Assembly (NCBI GenBank): GCA_965224535.1
Contig: CBDCZR010000032.1
Location: 62,001 to 126,000, forward strand
Length of the DNA stretch: 64,000 nucleotides
From: JBCDHN01 sp965224535
GTDB lineage: Bacteria; Verrucomicrobiota; Verrucomicrobiia; Verrucomicrobiales; DEV007
Reading direction: 5' to 3'
In this document: one piece after another, positions 1-9,894 of the stretch
Layout of the letters: every line of letters begins with the position of its first letter
Position numbering within the stretch: position 1 is the stretch's first letter
Position numbers and translations under genes: made by a program
The notes under the pieces: model-generated
The model's input: only the letters and a program-made list of their open reading frames with translations
Databases searched by the model: none
Told to the model about the DNA's origin: nothing

Positions 1-2126
1 GGTTCGCCAGGATTGCCCATCATGTCCAGGATTTCCGCGTCGTCCGGAACGCTCACCTCGCGCGTCCCGCGAATCGTCCACATCACCGTCGCAAACCCGC
101 CCGGCTTCGGCTTTTTGAACTCGACCGCGTGGACCGTCGGCGATTCGGTCTCGACGACCCGCGTGAACGTGGCTCCGTCCAGTTGCTGGGTCAGGTTCGC
201 GATCGCAACGTAGGCCGGCTTGGGATTCAGCTCGGGAATCGCGTGGCAAAATCCGGACGAGCCCCAGTTGCTGAAGTAGTAGGAATTGCCCACGTCGCTG
301 ATGATCCCCTGGCGGATGACGGGCACCTTCCAGGCCAGCGAATGCATGGCATGACGCACGAAGTAAGCCGCCTGGGTTCGTTGCGAAAGGTTGCCCGGAT
401 TGCTGCCCGGGTAGGTGATCTCGTAGCACTGCCAGATCGGTTTGTCCTCATACCCGTAGGCGTCCAGGATTTGGCGGTCCATCCACAAGCCCGCGTTGTT
501 GGCGACGAAATCGAACGGCTGGGTCTCCGGCATCCGCATGAAAACGCCGGCCTCGTTTCCGCGGGCGTCGAACAACTCCTTGGCGAACCCGCGCTGCAGG
601 AACGTTTCCATGAGGTGAGGGTTGCCGTTACCGAACATCAGTTTGGCCTCCGGAAACTGCTCGCGGGCGTCCTTGGCGGTCGTGTGCGCCAGGTCCCAGA
701 GCTTGTCGAAATTCGCCTGCTCTTTCTCATCAAATTGGTAAGGCCCACGCCCGGTGAAGACGTCCGGCGTGCGCATGATGTGAGGGCCGGAGATGGCGTT
801 TTCGTGGAAAATGAGGATGCGTTTCGGGAAAAGCGGGTCGTCCGCTAGCTTTTTGGCCAGAATCTCGGCTGAGCGTGGTTCGTTACCCGCGAGCACGCCG
901 TATTTCCGCTTCGCCTCCGCCGGAAAGCTGAACATGCCGTAGCGCAGCCCGGCCTTCACGTAGAGCGGCCCGACCGCGTCCGGATCGGGCGAAGTGAAGT
1001 GCCCGCCGCAGAAATCCCAAGTGCCGAACGGCGATTTGTCCCGGAATCGCCGGGTGTTCTCCGGCAGCAGCGCGAAGCTGGTTTCGCGGCGCAAAAATTC
1101 GACCCGCTCGCCCTTCTTCACCCTGACCACCAGCTTGTGCCAGCCGCGTTTCGTCCCCGGAATCCGCAGGGTGCGCGTCACTGGTTTGCGGTATTCCAGC
1201 GGGAACTCCGGCAGGGTGACGGTGAGCGTTTCGCCGTAGTAATTCGTCGCTTCGGCTACGATCGTAACCGGCGTGGTGCGGCGATCGGCGTTGGTTAGCT
1301 TGACGTGAAAGGTGGGCGTCTGCGGTTCGTTGAAGACGTGGCCTGATTCGCCGCTCGTCACCTCCATCTGGACCGGCGAGCGCATGAACGTCATTCCGAA
1401 GATGTGGACCCCGCTCGGCAAACCCAGGGGCCGGATTTGGTATCGGTTAGGGTCGGGACGGCGCAGTTGGAGTCGTAGCTTCTTGGTTACCTCCACGTCC
1501 AGCGCCCACTGATCCTGGAAATCCTGGGCGATCGCCTTGCCCAGCGGGATGCGGACGAAGAACAGCTTGCGGCCGTCCGAAACGGGGACCTCCGCCAGGG
1601 TGATCGCGCTGCGTTTTTCGCTGAAACGCGGGATTTCCGCCTCGAAATCGTGGATTGTGGTCCGCTTTGGGCCGTCGAACGCGCCGATGCGGAAACTGAT
1701 GGCTCGCGAGAAGGCTTCGTCGTCCTCGGCGGCGGCGAGGAGGTAGACATACTGGTAATCGGCGACCGGAATCTTGAAAAGCGGCCGGCGCGGATCGCCC
1801 GGCGTTTCGGGACCGGAGTCGTAGTCGGCGTAGTAGCGGCTGGGATCGTCTTGCCACTTGGGCCACTCGGCGGATTTGAGGAAAAAGTTGTCCGCGCCAT
1901 CGCCGGCGGGCAGGTCGAAGGGCACGTTGCTGATGTGGATGTGGCGCCCGGGGAACTCGACGTTTTGCGAATCGGCGGCGTAGGTGTCGATCGGCACGGG
2001 GACCCAGAGGCCGGAGGAGGAGACGGGTTTGGTGCGCGGCTGGATAGGGTCCTTTTTCTGGGCGAACGCGGGGATTGCGAGGGCGAGGAGGAAGGTGGCG
2101 ACAATGTGGTGAAATCCAGGGTTCAT
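1..2126 (-). CDS. Secreted glycoside-hydrolase-like protein (C-terminus cut by window edge)
   Basis: The minus frame is open from an ATG at 2126 down to base 1 with no stop, so at least 708 residues are present and the C-terminus lies outside the window. Residues 1-22 form a signal peptide ending FLLALAIPAFAQ, so the protein is exported. About residues 40-330 look like beta-rich (jelly-roll and Ig-like) modules. The second half has the mixed helix/strand texture of a TIM barrel, with segments such as LMFGNGNPHLMETF and GNEAGVFMRMPETQPFDF. I could not assign a named glycoside hydrolase family or catalytic acids with confidence. It sits 114 bases downstream of a sulfatase on the same strand, which fits a role in degrading sulfated polysaccharide. 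No internal frameshift was seen. Confidence 0.75.
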   Translation of the reverse strand, partial: MNPGFHHIVATFLLALAIPAFAQKKDPIQPRTKPVSSSGLWVPVPIDTYAADSQNVEFPGRHIHISNVPFDLPAGDGADNFFLKSAEWPKWQDDPSRYYADYDSGPETPGDPRRPLFKIPVADYQYVYLLAAAEDDEAFSRAISFRIGAFDGPKRTTIHDFEAEIPRFSEKRSAITLAEVPVSDGRKLFFVRIPLGKAIAQDFQDQWALDVEVTKKLRLQLRRPDPNRYQIRPLGLPSGVHIFGMTFMRSPVQMEVTSGESGHVFNEPQTPTFHVKLTNADRRTTPVTIVAEATNYYGETLTVTLPEFPLEYRKPVTRTLRIPGTKRGWHKLVVRVKKGERVEFLRRETSFALLPENTRRFRDKSPFGTWDFCGGHFTSPDPDAVGPLYVKAGLRYGMFSFPAEAKRKYGVLAGNEPRSAEILAKKLADDPLFPKRILIFHENAISGPHIMRTPDVFTGRGPYQFDEKEQANFDKLWDLAHTTAKDAREQFPEAKLMFGNGNPHLMETFLQRGFAKELFDARGNEAGVFMRMPETQPFDFVANNAGLWMDRQILDAYGYEDKPIWQCYEITYPGSNPGNLSQRTQAAYFVRHAMHSLAWKVPVIRQGIISDVGNSYYFSNWGSSGFCHAIPELNPKPAYVAIANLTQQLDGATFTRVVETESPTVHAVEFKKPKPGGFATVMWTIRGTREVSVPDDAEILDMMGNPGE

Positions 2127-2240
2127 GGGCTTGGGGAAAAAAATTGGCTACACCTACCAACACGTGGCAATTCCTCCAAGAAAATCGCTCCGATTTCACG
2201 GTTCACGAAAAGCGCACCGCGACACGCTTCTCCGCTGAGG

Positions 2241-3677
2241 CTAACGCGCGAGGTAATCCTCACCGTTCAAGCTACGGGTCACGCTGCCAAGCCAACTCTC
2301 CAATTTCTCGCGATACGGACGCATGCGCGCGGATTCGGTGGCCGAAACGTCGCGCGTCTCCGCCGGATCGATGGTCAGATTGTAGAATTCCCATCGCACG
2401 GCGTCGTTTTTGCCCTGAATCCTGTGCAACTTCCAGTCGCCCTGAATCCACGCCGCGTGACCGGGAAAACTGTCCGTCGGGTGAGGGGGATCGGGCAGTT
2501 TTGCGGCGTAGAGGCTGGATTCGTGAGGCGGCAGGTCTCCCCCGGCTTTTTGGGCCTCTAACAGTTGCTGCATCCACTGTGCCGCAGGCGTGCCAATGCC
2601 GCGCGTTGGGTGTTCCCAAAACCCCATCCCGCTCTTGCGCTCGCCGCCGGCCTTATCCTCGATCAGCGGCAAGAGGCTGATGCCGTCGAGCGGCGGGTGA
2701 GCGGGGATTTCGTTTCCCACGATGCTGAGAATCGTCGGAAAAATGTCGCAAGTATTGGCGCGAAAGCTCGTGGAGCGCGGTTGGCGAATTTTCGTCGGCC
2801 ACAACAAAATTGAAGGCACCAGCAAGCCGCCTTCGTAGATGTCGCCCTTCTTCCCACGATGCTCGCCGGCGCTGCCCACATCTTTCAGCGCGCCGTTGTC
2901 GCTGCAGTACCAGAGGACCGTGTCTTCGCGCATGCCCAGATCGTCCAACGCCCCGCGCAGCTTGCCAAAAGCGCGATCCATGCCCGTGATTTCTCCCAGA
3001 AAGTGGCGCATTTTTTCCGGCTCATCCGCGTAGTGGGCGAGGTCTTGCTCGACGGCGCGATGCGGGCTGTGGGGCGAGCCGAACCAGACCACCGCAAAGA
3101 TCGGCGCCGGCTCGCGAACCGCCTCGCTCATCCACGCGATGGCGTCATCCACGGCGATGAACGAGCTTTCGCCCTTGCGCGGCACGGCCTTGCCCCGATC
3201 GGACATCACCGCGTCGTTGTCGTAAAAATTCGGCGCGCTGACCCAGCGGTCGAAACCGTTCGCGCCAGGATGAGCCGGGCTGGCGCTTCGAACCGAGCCT
3301 AGATGCCATTTGCCGAAATGTCCCGTGGTGTAGCCGGCCTTTTTCAGCGCCTCGGCCAGGGTCGTCTCCTGCGGACGCATGGGGTGGCCCCAACTGAATA
3401 CGCCCATGCGGTTGGGATGACGCCCGGTCATGACGCTGGCTCGCGTGGGCGAACAAACCGGCGCCGCGGCGTAAAAGCGGTCGAAACGCAGACCTTCGGC
3501 AGCCGCGGCATCGAAATTCGGGGTTTTCAGCGTCGGGTGCCCGTTGTAAGCCATGTCGCCCCAACCTTGATCGTCGGCCATAACCAGGATGATGTGCGGC
3601 GGCTTGGCAACTGCCCCAGCGGCAGCCAGCAACCAGGCGCCGGCCAGAAAAAAGCGGAAAAATCGACGAATGCTCAT
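2241..3677 (-). CDS. Secreted sulfatase (Cys-type, arylsulfatase family)
   Basis: This 478-residue protein has a signal peptide (residues 1-24, LLAAAGAVA) and the full sulfatase signature. The metal-binding motif ADDQGWGD is near residue 35. C75-S-P-T-R is the formylglycine site, followed by the TGR tripeptide. GKWHLG starts near residue 122, and SDNG and EGG motifs follow in the second half. The family hydrolyses sulfate esters, here probably periplasmic or extracellular and on polysaccharide. Activation needs a formylglycine-generating enzyme, which is not in this window. The gene lies upstream of the secreted hydrolase-like gene on the same strand and may be co-transcribed with it. The natural substrate cannot be read from sequence. 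Confidence 0.93.
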   Translation of the reverse strand: MSIRRFFRFFLAGAWLLAAAGAVAKPPHIILVMADDQGWGDMAYNGHPTLKTPNFDAAAAEGLRFDRFYAAAPVCSPTRASVMTGRHPNRMGVFSWGHPMRPQETTLAEALKKAGYTTGHFGKWHLGSVRSASPAHPGANGFDRWVSAPNFYDNDAVMSDRGKAVPRKGESSFIAVDDAIAWMSEAVREPAPIFAVVWFGSPHSPHRAVEQDLAHYADEPEKMRHFLGEITGMDRAFGKLRGALDDLGMREDTVLWYCSDNGALKDVGSAGEHRGKKGDIYEGGLLVPSILLWPTKIRQPRSTSFRANTCDIFPTILSIVGNEIPAHPPLDGISLLPLIEDKAGGERKSGMGFWEHPTRGIGTPAAQWMQQLLEAQKAGGDLPPHESSLYAAKLPDPPHPTDSFPGHAAWIQGDWKLHRIQGKNDAVRWEFYNLTIDPAETRDVSATESARMRPYREKLESWLGSVTRSLNGEDYLAR

Positions 3678-3802
3678 GAATCACCTTGGACAGCATTCCG
3701 GCCCGTTTTTCAAGTCCTTGCCTGCGGCGATACCTCGCTCGAGCGTTTGCCCGTTTGCCTTGCAGGGCTTGCCAAAAACCGCGCCGTCGCGTAGTTAGTG
3801 GG

Positions 3803-4219
3803 ATGAAAACGACCCGACTTTTGGCGTTGGCGCTGGTGATTGCCGCGTTTCCGGCTTTTGCTGATGAAAAGAGCGAAAAGGGGCCCAAGCGCCAGCAATT
3901 CACGATGTTCGGGTTCAAAATTGAGGCCGACAAGATCGATCTGAACCTGGGCGAGGCGAAGGGAAACGTGGTCGTGACCGGGGAGGTGATGGATGCTCCC
4001 ATCAGAATCGAGGCCGGCGCGTTGAAGGTAAATTTGGCCGAGCAGAGCGTGGCGATTTCCGGTTGGCCCAAGGTTTTCACGCAGGGCGCCGGGATGAAGG
4101 CCACCAGCGAGAAAACCAAGGTGAAGCTAACCAAACAAACCTACACCGTGGAGGGGCCGGCGACGTTTACCGTGGATTTAAAGGGCCTGAAGCAAAAAAC
4201 GCGAAAATCGTCGCCATGA
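3803..4219 (+). CDS. Small periplasmic OstA/LptA-like protein
   Basis: This is a 138-residue protein with a clear signal peptide (MKTTRLLALALVIAAFPAFA). The mature part has repeated short beta-strand patterns (KIEADKIDLNLGEAKGNVVV, then PIRIEAGALKVNL), as in the OstA/LptA fold that carries lipopolysaccharide across the periplasm. It is shorter than a typical LptA and no lptB or lptC is nearby, so a role in LPS transport is only a guess. The ATG at 3803 was chosen because it begins the signal peptide; the frame stays open upstream. Its TGA overlaps the ATG of the next gene (ATGA), so the two are almost certainly translationally coupled. Confidence 0.7.
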   Translation: MKTTRLLALALVIAAFPAFADEKSEKGPKRQQFTMFGFKIEADKIDLNLGEAKGNVVVTGEVMDAPIRIEAGALKVNLAEQSVAISGWPKVFTQGAGMKATSEKTKVKLTKQTYTVEGPATFTVDLKGLKQKTRKSSP

Positions 4220-6957
4220 CGCTGGACTTTCCGGTTCGTTTGACGCATCGCCATCCGGAAGAGCCCGCAGGCCTGACAAAAGCGTGGCTGCTGCCGGGCG
4301 GCAACCCGCAAACCTGGCTGCGGACGCTTTGCGCGGCGAATTTCGGTAATTTGGAGGAGCTAGCGCTCTTTGCGACGCCGTTGCGCCGCGATTCGCGGGA
4401 ACCGGGAGGACTTTTCGTGCCGACACCCGTGCGCCTGCCCAGCCTGCCCGTTGACCTAAGCCCAAAGCCGCTGCCGTTCACCCTAACCGGCAACCGGCTC
4501 TTCATCCCGGCCGACGCGCGGTTGCGCTACCCGCTGACCGAAGCCGAGTTTTCCGCGCTGTTCCTGCACGACGTCACCGTCTACCTGCCGGCAACCGGCT
4601 TGGTGGGATTTGACGCTGGGGACGCCATCCGCTTGGCCGATCTCATCGCGTTACCCGAGCAGCGGGGCCAACTGTGGAACCTGGCGCATCCCGGCTTGCT
4701 ACCGCTTCCTGACAAGCTCACCATCATCGCCGCGCAGCCGCCGCCGGACATCGCCCAACTGATGGAGCAATCGCGCAGCGACATTGGCCGCCAGAGCGTG
4801 GAGGAGCTTCCCGGTTTCCCCGGCGAACCAAAGGAAAGCGGCGCAACCGGCCCGCGGGAGGCGTTTTACAAGGCGGTGCGCAAGTTTACGCAAAAAATCC
4901 CGGATTCCAGCAAGGTTAAGGAGCCCACCTGGGCCAACAAGCTGGAGGACTGGGCCAACCGCAAGTTGGCTGACCTTCAAGCGAAGCAAAACCGGGAAAT
5001 CGACCGCCTGCTGCATTGGCTGCAAAACGATCCGGACAAGGGCCTGCGTCACGCCTTGCCGATCGGCGGCGATGGGATGCGCGGGGTCGCTCCGCCGGAT
5101 GCGAATCTCGGGACGCGCGACGTTGATTTTGACCTCAACAAGCTGGGCGGCGGCGAAATCGCGTCGCCCTGGGCCCTGGACTGGCCGCAAACCCAGCGGC
5201 TCATCGAGGGCTATCGCCAAGCCGCGAATCGCGAGCTAAATCTCGGCCGGCATCGGCGCGCGGCCTACATTTTTGCGCGTTTGTTAGGCGATCACGCCGC
5301 CGCGGCCAATGCGCTGAAAAGCGGCGGATTTTATCGCGAAGCCGCCCAACTCTACGCGAAATTTCTCCACGACGAGCCTGAAGCGGCTCTTTGCCTGAGG
5401 CAGGGCGGGCTGTTTGAGGAAGCCCTTCAGCTCTACGAGCGGCTGCGCGAATTTGAGACCATGGGCGACCTCTACCGCGAGCTTAACCGGGAACCGGAAG
5501 CGGAGCGGGCCTACGAACGCGCCGTGGCTGAGCTAACCACCAAAGATGAGCCGATTTACGCCGCCAGCCTGCTCGCCCAAAAGCTGGATCAACGCCACCG
5601 CGCCTTCGATCTGTTGCTCGGCGCCTGGCCCTCCAGCCGGCAAGCCAGCGAAGCTCTGGTCGAATTTTTCGCGCTGTGCAAGGAGGCCGACGATGCCGAG
5701 CGCGCCCAAACCTCGCTGGAGGCTTTGCGCGATGCGCCGCAAGCTCCGGGCGACGCGCAACGGCTGGCCCAGGTCTTTGCCACGGTCTCGCGGCAAACTT
5801 GGGCTGCGGATTTTCGGGAAATGAGCCGCGATGCGGTTCGCGTCGTCGCCGGGCGTCATCTGAGCCGGCATCCCGCGGAAAACGCCCGGCCGCTCACCAA
5901 AATTGTCGCCAGCTTGGACGAAGACGACCGATTGCTGAAGCGCGACGCCCGCCGGTTTCGGAGCAGCAACCGGAAACCCAGCGTCGTCGCGCCGCCGGTA
6001 ACGGGGCCGAAAGGAGTCCAACTGACCGTGAAATCGCGCCGCCGCTTCATGCCTGGATTCATCTGCCGGGAGGCGGCGGCTCTCCGCGACGGTTTCATCG
6101 CCCTGGGCCAATGGGGGGGCGAAGGCGGCAAAATTCACGCCGTGCGCCACTCTGACAACGGTGCGGAATCCTACGTCGCAACCGGACTTGCCGGCCAGTG
6201 GCGTCAGGCGCTTCTGGCGCCGGATCCTGCGCCGCTCGAATCCCAGCCGGCCGTTCACCTGGTGAGCCACCGGCCGTTCCCGGGCATCAAGCTGGAGCCT
6301 GACAATTCCGGCAAACTCCTCCTGGTCAAGCCCGCCAAACCGGGCACGCTGGGGTTGGCCGTGGATGGGCTCGGCGGACGCTGGGAGTTGCGCCTCTCGG
6401 ACGCTGAGTTAGTGCTCCAACGCTGCACTCACGCTGACAAGCTGACCGCTACCCACCACATCGCCCAGCTACCCAGTGGGCTAACCCCGGAGGCCATCAC
6501 GCAATCCGGCTTCATCGTCCCCATGGCCGTTTCCGATAAGTGCGTGCGCTTTGCGCTGGGCAACCAACTCGGCCGCTTCGACGGTTCGCAAACCACGTGG
6601 ACCCCCGTGCCGGGCATGATCCGCCAGCTCACCGCGACCCAGCTTTTTACCCGTCCCCGGCTCGCCATCGCCATGGACGACTGCGCCGGCATGATTTGGG
6701 AAGAAAGCGCCTGGCAGAACGTCCACGTTTTCGCGGAAAACACGTCTCAGCCGCGCGTCGCCTTCACTCGCTCCGGTTACGTGGCGGCGGTTGATGAGGA
6801 ACGGCTGCGCGTTTTCGCGATCGGCCTCAATCGGGTCGAATTCGCCGCCAGCGCGCCCAATGAAATCGGACCACCCGTTGCAGTGTTGCACGGGAGCGTC
6901 GTCGGCCAATTCCGGCTCATCACGGAAAGCGAAATCGTAACCTACGAGCTAAGCTGA
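4216..6957 (+). CDS. Large TPR plus beta-propeller-like protein, possibly bpX6-type
   Basis: This 913-residue protein has no signal peptide or membrane span and is probably cytoplasmic. Residues 1-170 form an N-terminal domain rich in Leu/Pro strands. About 170-290 is charged and helical. About 345-560 is a helical-repeat (TPR-like) region with phrases such as AAQLYAKFLHDEPEAA and EEALQLYERLREFETM. About 600-913 is beta-rich, with repeats resembling propeller blades. The layout recalls the bpX6 proteins of the MoxR-vWA-beta-propeller ternary systems described by Aravind and colleagues. That link is my inference, and no MoxR ATPase or vWA gene is visible nearby. The start at 4216 gives an ATGA overlap with the preceding OstA-like gene. 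Confidence 0.65.
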   Translation: MTLDFPVRLTHRHPEEPAGLTKAWLLPGGNPQTWLRTLCAANFGNLEELALFATPLRRDSREPGGLFVPTPVRLPSLPVDLSPKPLPFTLTGNRLFIPADARLRYPLTEAEFSALFLHDVTVYLPATGLVGFDAGDAIRLADLIALPEQRGQLWNLAHPGLLPLPDKLTIIAAQPPPDIAQLMEQSRSDIGRQSVEELPGFPGEPKESGATGPREAFYKAVRKFTQKIPDSSKVKEPTWANKLEDWANRKLADLQAKQNREIDRLLHWLQNDPDKGLRHALPIGGDGMRGVAPPDANLGTRDVDFDLNKLGGGEIASPWALDWPQTQRLIEGYRQAANRELNLGRHRRAAYIFARLLGDHAAAANALKSGGFYREAAQLYAKFLHDEPEAALCLRQGGLFEEALQLYERLREFETMGDLYRELNREPEAERAYERAVAELTTKDEPIYAASLLAQKLDQRHRAFDLLLGAWPSSRQASEALVEFFALCKEADDAERAQTSLEALRDAPQAPGDAQRLAQVFATVSRQTWAADFREMSRDAVRVVAGRHLSRHPAENARPLTKIVASLDEDDRLLKRDARRFRSSNRKPSVVAPPVTGPKGVQLTVKSRRRFMPGFICREAAALRDGFIALGQWGGEGGKIHAVRHSDNGAESYVATGLAGQWRQALLAPDPAPLESQPAVHLVSHRPFPGIKLEPDNSGKLLLVKPAKPGTLGLAVDGLGGRWELRLSDAELVLQRCTHADKLTATHHIAQLPSGLTPEAITQSGFIVPMAVSDKCVRFALGNQLGRFDGSQTTWTPVPGMIRQLTATQLFTRPRLAIAMDDCAGMIWEESAWQNVHVFAENTSQPRVAFTRSGYVAAVDEERLRVFAIGLNRVEFAASAPNEIGPPVAVLHGSVVGQFRLITESEIVTYELS

Positions 6958-6968
6958 AAACCCCGCAC

Positions 6969-8411
6969 TCAAGCCAGCAAGTCCCGCAAAACGTGGCCGT
7001 GTACGTCGGTTAGGCGGTAATCCCGGCCCTGGAAGCGAAACGTCAATTTTTCGTGATCCATCCCTAACAGGTGCATAATCGTCGCCTGCAAATCGTGGAT
7101 GTGAACGCCGTTTTCGGCCACTTGAAAGCCCAATTCGTCGCTCGCGCCGTAGTCGAATCCGCCTTTCACGCCGCCTCCGGCCATCCACATGGTGAACACG
7201 TCCGGGTAGTGATCGCGGCCCAGGACTTTGCTCTTCGAGGTGCGTCCCTCGCGAAACGGCGTGCGCCCAAATTCGCCGCCCCAAACCAGGAGCGTCTCCT
7301 CCAAGAGCCCGCGTTCGCGCAAATCGTCGATCAGCGCGGCAATGGGCTTGTCCATGGTGGCGCACTTGTTGGTTAGGCCGCTTTCGATGCCGGTAGCCTC
7401 GCCCGTACCGTGGTAATCCCAGCCCCAGTCGAAAAGCTGGACGAAACGCACGCCGCTTTCCACCAAACGCCGCGCCAGCAGGCAATTGTTCGCCAGGCTC
7501 GACTCCCCGGGCTTCGCGCCGTAAGCATCGAGCGTCTTGGGCGCTTCCTTGGAGATGTCCATCACCTCCGGCACGCTGGTTTGCATGCGAAAAGCCAGCT
7601 CGTACTGCGAAATGCGCGTCAGCGTCTCCGGGTGCCCCATCTCCTTGGCCTGGAGCTGGTTCAGGTCCGCCAGCGCGTCCAAACTCAGCCGCCGCATGTC
7701 GCGATTCATCCCCGCGGGGTCGCTGGAATAGAGCACGGGATCGCCTTTTGAGCGGCATTGCACGCCCTGGTAGACGCTGGGCAAAAAACCGGCACCGAAC
7801 GAGTTTTTGCCTCCGTTAGGCTGCACGCCGCTGGAAATCAGCACGACGAAGCCGGGCAAGTTTTCGTTCTCGCTTCCCAGCCCGTAAGTTACCCACGAAC
7901 CCATGCTAGGCCGGCCAGATCGCGGCGAACCGGTGTAAATCAGCAGCTCCGCCGGCGCGTGATTGAACTGATCGGTGAACATGCTGTGCACCACGCACAT
8001 GTCGTCGGCCACGCGGTGAAAATTCGGGATCGCGTCGCTCATCCACATGCCGTTTTTGCCGACTTGCGACCATTTACGCGGCGAGCCCATCAGCTTCGGC
8101 ACGCCGGTGGTGAAGGCAAACTCCTTGCCAGCGATGAAGGCGTCTGGGCAATCCTGATCGCTGCGTTTCACCAACTCCGGCTTGTAGTCGAACATGTCCA
8201 GGTTCGGCGGCGAACCGGTCATGTGCAGGTAGATGACGCGCTTTGCTTTGGCGCTAAACTGCGGCCGTTTTGGCGCGAGCGGATTCGTCACCGCGGCAGG
8301 TGCGTCGTCGGCCAACAGGCTGCTCAGCGCGATGCCTCCCAGGCCGGCGGCGGATTGCCGGAAAAAGTGGCGGCGGGTTTGGAGTTGGATCTTTTCGAGG
8401 CGCGGGTCCAT
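6969..8411 (-). CDS. DUF1501 family protein, Tat-exported
   Basis: This 480-residue protein has a Tat signal (TRRHFFRQSAAGLGG) near the N-terminus. It then carries the DUF1501 landmarks: VIYLHMTGSPPNLDMFD, the central YELAFRMQTSVPE, the NNCLLARRLVE block and the VWGGEFGRTPF motif. DUF1501 proteins belong to the alkaline phosphatase/sulfatase superfamily and are hallmark genes of Planctomycetes and Verrucomicrobia. Their biochemical activity is not established. It is the last gene of a minus-strand run with a Gfo/Idh/MocA oxidoreductase, a second DUF1501 protein and a DUF1549/1553 protein, a combination widespread in PVC bacteria. Confidence 0.93.
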   Translation of the reverse strand: MDPRLEKIQLQTRRHFFRQSAAGLGGIALSSLLADDAPAAVTNPLAPKRPQFSAKAKRVIYLHMTGSPPNLDMFDYKPELVKRSDQDCPDAFIAGKEFAFTTGVPKLMGSPRKWSQVGKNGMWMSDAIPNFHRVADDMCVVHSMFTDQFNHAPAELLIYTGSPRSGRPSMGSWVTYGLGSENENLPGFVVLISSGVQPNGGKNSFGAGFLPSVYQGVQCRSKGDPVLYSSDPAGMNRDMRRLSLDALADLNQLQAKEMGHPETLTRISQYELAFRMQTSVPEVMDISKEAPKTLDAYGAKPGESSLANNCLLARRLVESGVRFVQLFDWGWDYHGTGEATGIESGLTNKCATMDKPIAALIDDLRERGLLEETLLVWGGEFGRTPFREGRTSKSKVLGRDHYPDVFTMWMAGGGVKGGFDYGASDELGFQVAENGVHIHDLQATIMHLLGMDHEKLTFRFQGRDYRLTDVHGHVLRDLLA

Positions 8412-8485
8412 GGCGAACAGAAAAATGGCGTCAAGAATTCACACGTCGTGCGAACCCCGTACTTTGCAGCAGAAACCCTCCCCCG

Positions 8486-9835
8486 TCACCCGTCCAAACT
8501 CCACCCGTCGCGATACTCCCGGCCCAAAAACCGGTCCGCATCCGGCGCGTTGCGGAATTTGAGCCCCTTGGTGTCCCACTCCAGCTTTTTGCCGGCGCGA
8601 TAAGCCACGTTGCCAAGGTGATTGGCCTCCGTGAGCGGCCCGGAGTAGCTGAAATCGCACAATCCCGTGGCGCCGGACTTGGCGGCAGCGATCCACTCTT
8701 TTTGCTGGCCCGGTGAAGGCGGAATCGTCTCCGGCGGGCGGACGTAGCTCTTGAATTTGTCCTCCGGCAGCAGCGCGAACTTGGAGTAATCGCTCAGCAG
8801 CATGCGGCCGTCTTCGCCGATGAAGAGGCAGCCGTTGCTCCACTGCGGGATGCCGCCTTTTTTCCAGATTTCCGGCTTTTCGGTGCCCTGATACCAGGTG
8901 AGCGACAAACTGGGCCGATCGCCGCGCGGGCCGTAGGTGTAGCGCGCCCACATCGAGGCGGGAGCGATTTCGTCGTGCGCGGGCGGGCCGCCGGCTTCGA
9001 TGGTGAGCGGCGCATCCAGATTCATCGCCCAAAACGGCAAATCGACTCGGTGGCTGCCCAAATCCGACATGGTGCCGTTGCCGAAATCCCACCACCGGTA
9101 CCAACGCGGTCCGGGGAAATAGTCGGTGTGAAACGGCCGGAACGGCGCGGGGCCGATCCAGCGATCCCAATCCAGCCCTTCCGGCACCGGCATTTTCTCC
9201 GTGGGCCGTTCCTGGGTGGAGATGATGTCCTTGTTCTTGGCCGCGTCTTCCGGCGATTGCCAACCCCAGGCTCGCGACACCCAAACATGCACCGCGCTGA
9301 CCTTGCCGATGGCGCCGGCCTGGATCAACTCCACCGTGCGGCGGTAATTCGAGCCGGCGTGAATCTGCGTGCCCATTTGCGTGGCGACTCCGGCGTCACG
9401 CGCGACCTCGATGACCTTGCGGCACTCGACGACGTCGCGGGTGAGCGGTTTTTCGCAGTAAACGTGCTTTTTCGCCCGCAACGCCGGGAGCGTGGCGAAG
9501 GCGTGGGTGTGCTCGGTAGTGCTGACGACGGCGGCGTCGATTTTGTCAGTCTCAGCGGCGTAAAGTTCGCGAAAATCGACGTATTTCCGAGCATTTGGAG
9601 CCTGGGTGGCGGCTTTTTCCAGGTTTTTCGCGTTTACGTCGCAAAGGGCCACGATGTCTTCGCCGAGGCATTCTCTCAAGTTCCGCCCCCCGCGGCCTCC
9701 GGCGCCGATGATGGCGATTTGGAGCTTGGAATTCGGCGATTGGCTGGAGACGATGGCCGGGAAACCCAGCGTGGTGGCGCCTGCGGCGGCGCCTGCGGCG
9801 GCGGTTTTGAGGAAGGTGCGGCGTTTGGAGGTCAT
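8486..9835 (-). CDS. Gfo/Idh/MocA family oxidoreductase, Tat-exported
   Basis: This 449-residue protein begins with a Tat signal (SKRRTFLKTAAAGAAAGATT). A Rossmann NAD(P)-binding segment follows (IAIIGAGGRGGRNLREC, with ALCDVN after it). The family motif CEKPLTRDVVECRK holds the conserved EKP of Gfo/Idh/MocA enzymes. Members oxidise or reduce sugars and sugar derivatives using tightly bound nicotinamide cofactor, which Tat export in folded form would allow. It lies 74 bases upstream of one DUF1501 gene and 59 bases downstream of another, so it is probably part of the same transcription unit. The sugar substrate is unknown. Confidence 0.92.
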   Translation of the reverse strand: MTSKRRTFLKTAAAGAAAGATTLGFPAIVSSQSPNSKLQIAIIGAGGRGGRNLRECLGEDIVALCDVNAKNLEKAATQAPNARKYVDFRELYAAETDKIDAAVVSTTEHTHAFATLPALRAKKHVYCEKPLTRDVVECRKVIEVARDAGVATQMGTQIHAGSNYRRTVELIQAGAIGKVSAVHVWVSRAWGWQSPEDAAKNKDIISTQERPTEKMPVPEGLDWDRWIGPAPFRPFHTDYFPGPRWYRWWDFGNGTMSDLGSHRVDLPFWAMNLDAPLTIEAGGPPAHDEIAPASMWARYTYGPRGDRPSLSLTWYQGTEKPEIWKKGGIPQWSNGCLFIGEDGRMLLSDYSKFALLPEDKFKSYVRPPETIPPSPGQQKEWIAAAKSGATGLCDFSYSGPLTEANHLGNVAYRAGKKLEWDTKGLKFRNAPDADRFLGREYRDGWSLDG

Positions 9836-9894
9836 CTTGATAGGCTAGAGAGCCGCGGCGCGCTGGCAAGGCATTTTCCGCCAGGCGCGCGGCG

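Noticed and set aside
129..848. Long plus-strand reading frame at the left edge
   Set aside because: It is antisense to the secreted hydrolase-like gene whose minus frame has a signal peptide, sensible protein texture and runs without a stop to base 1.
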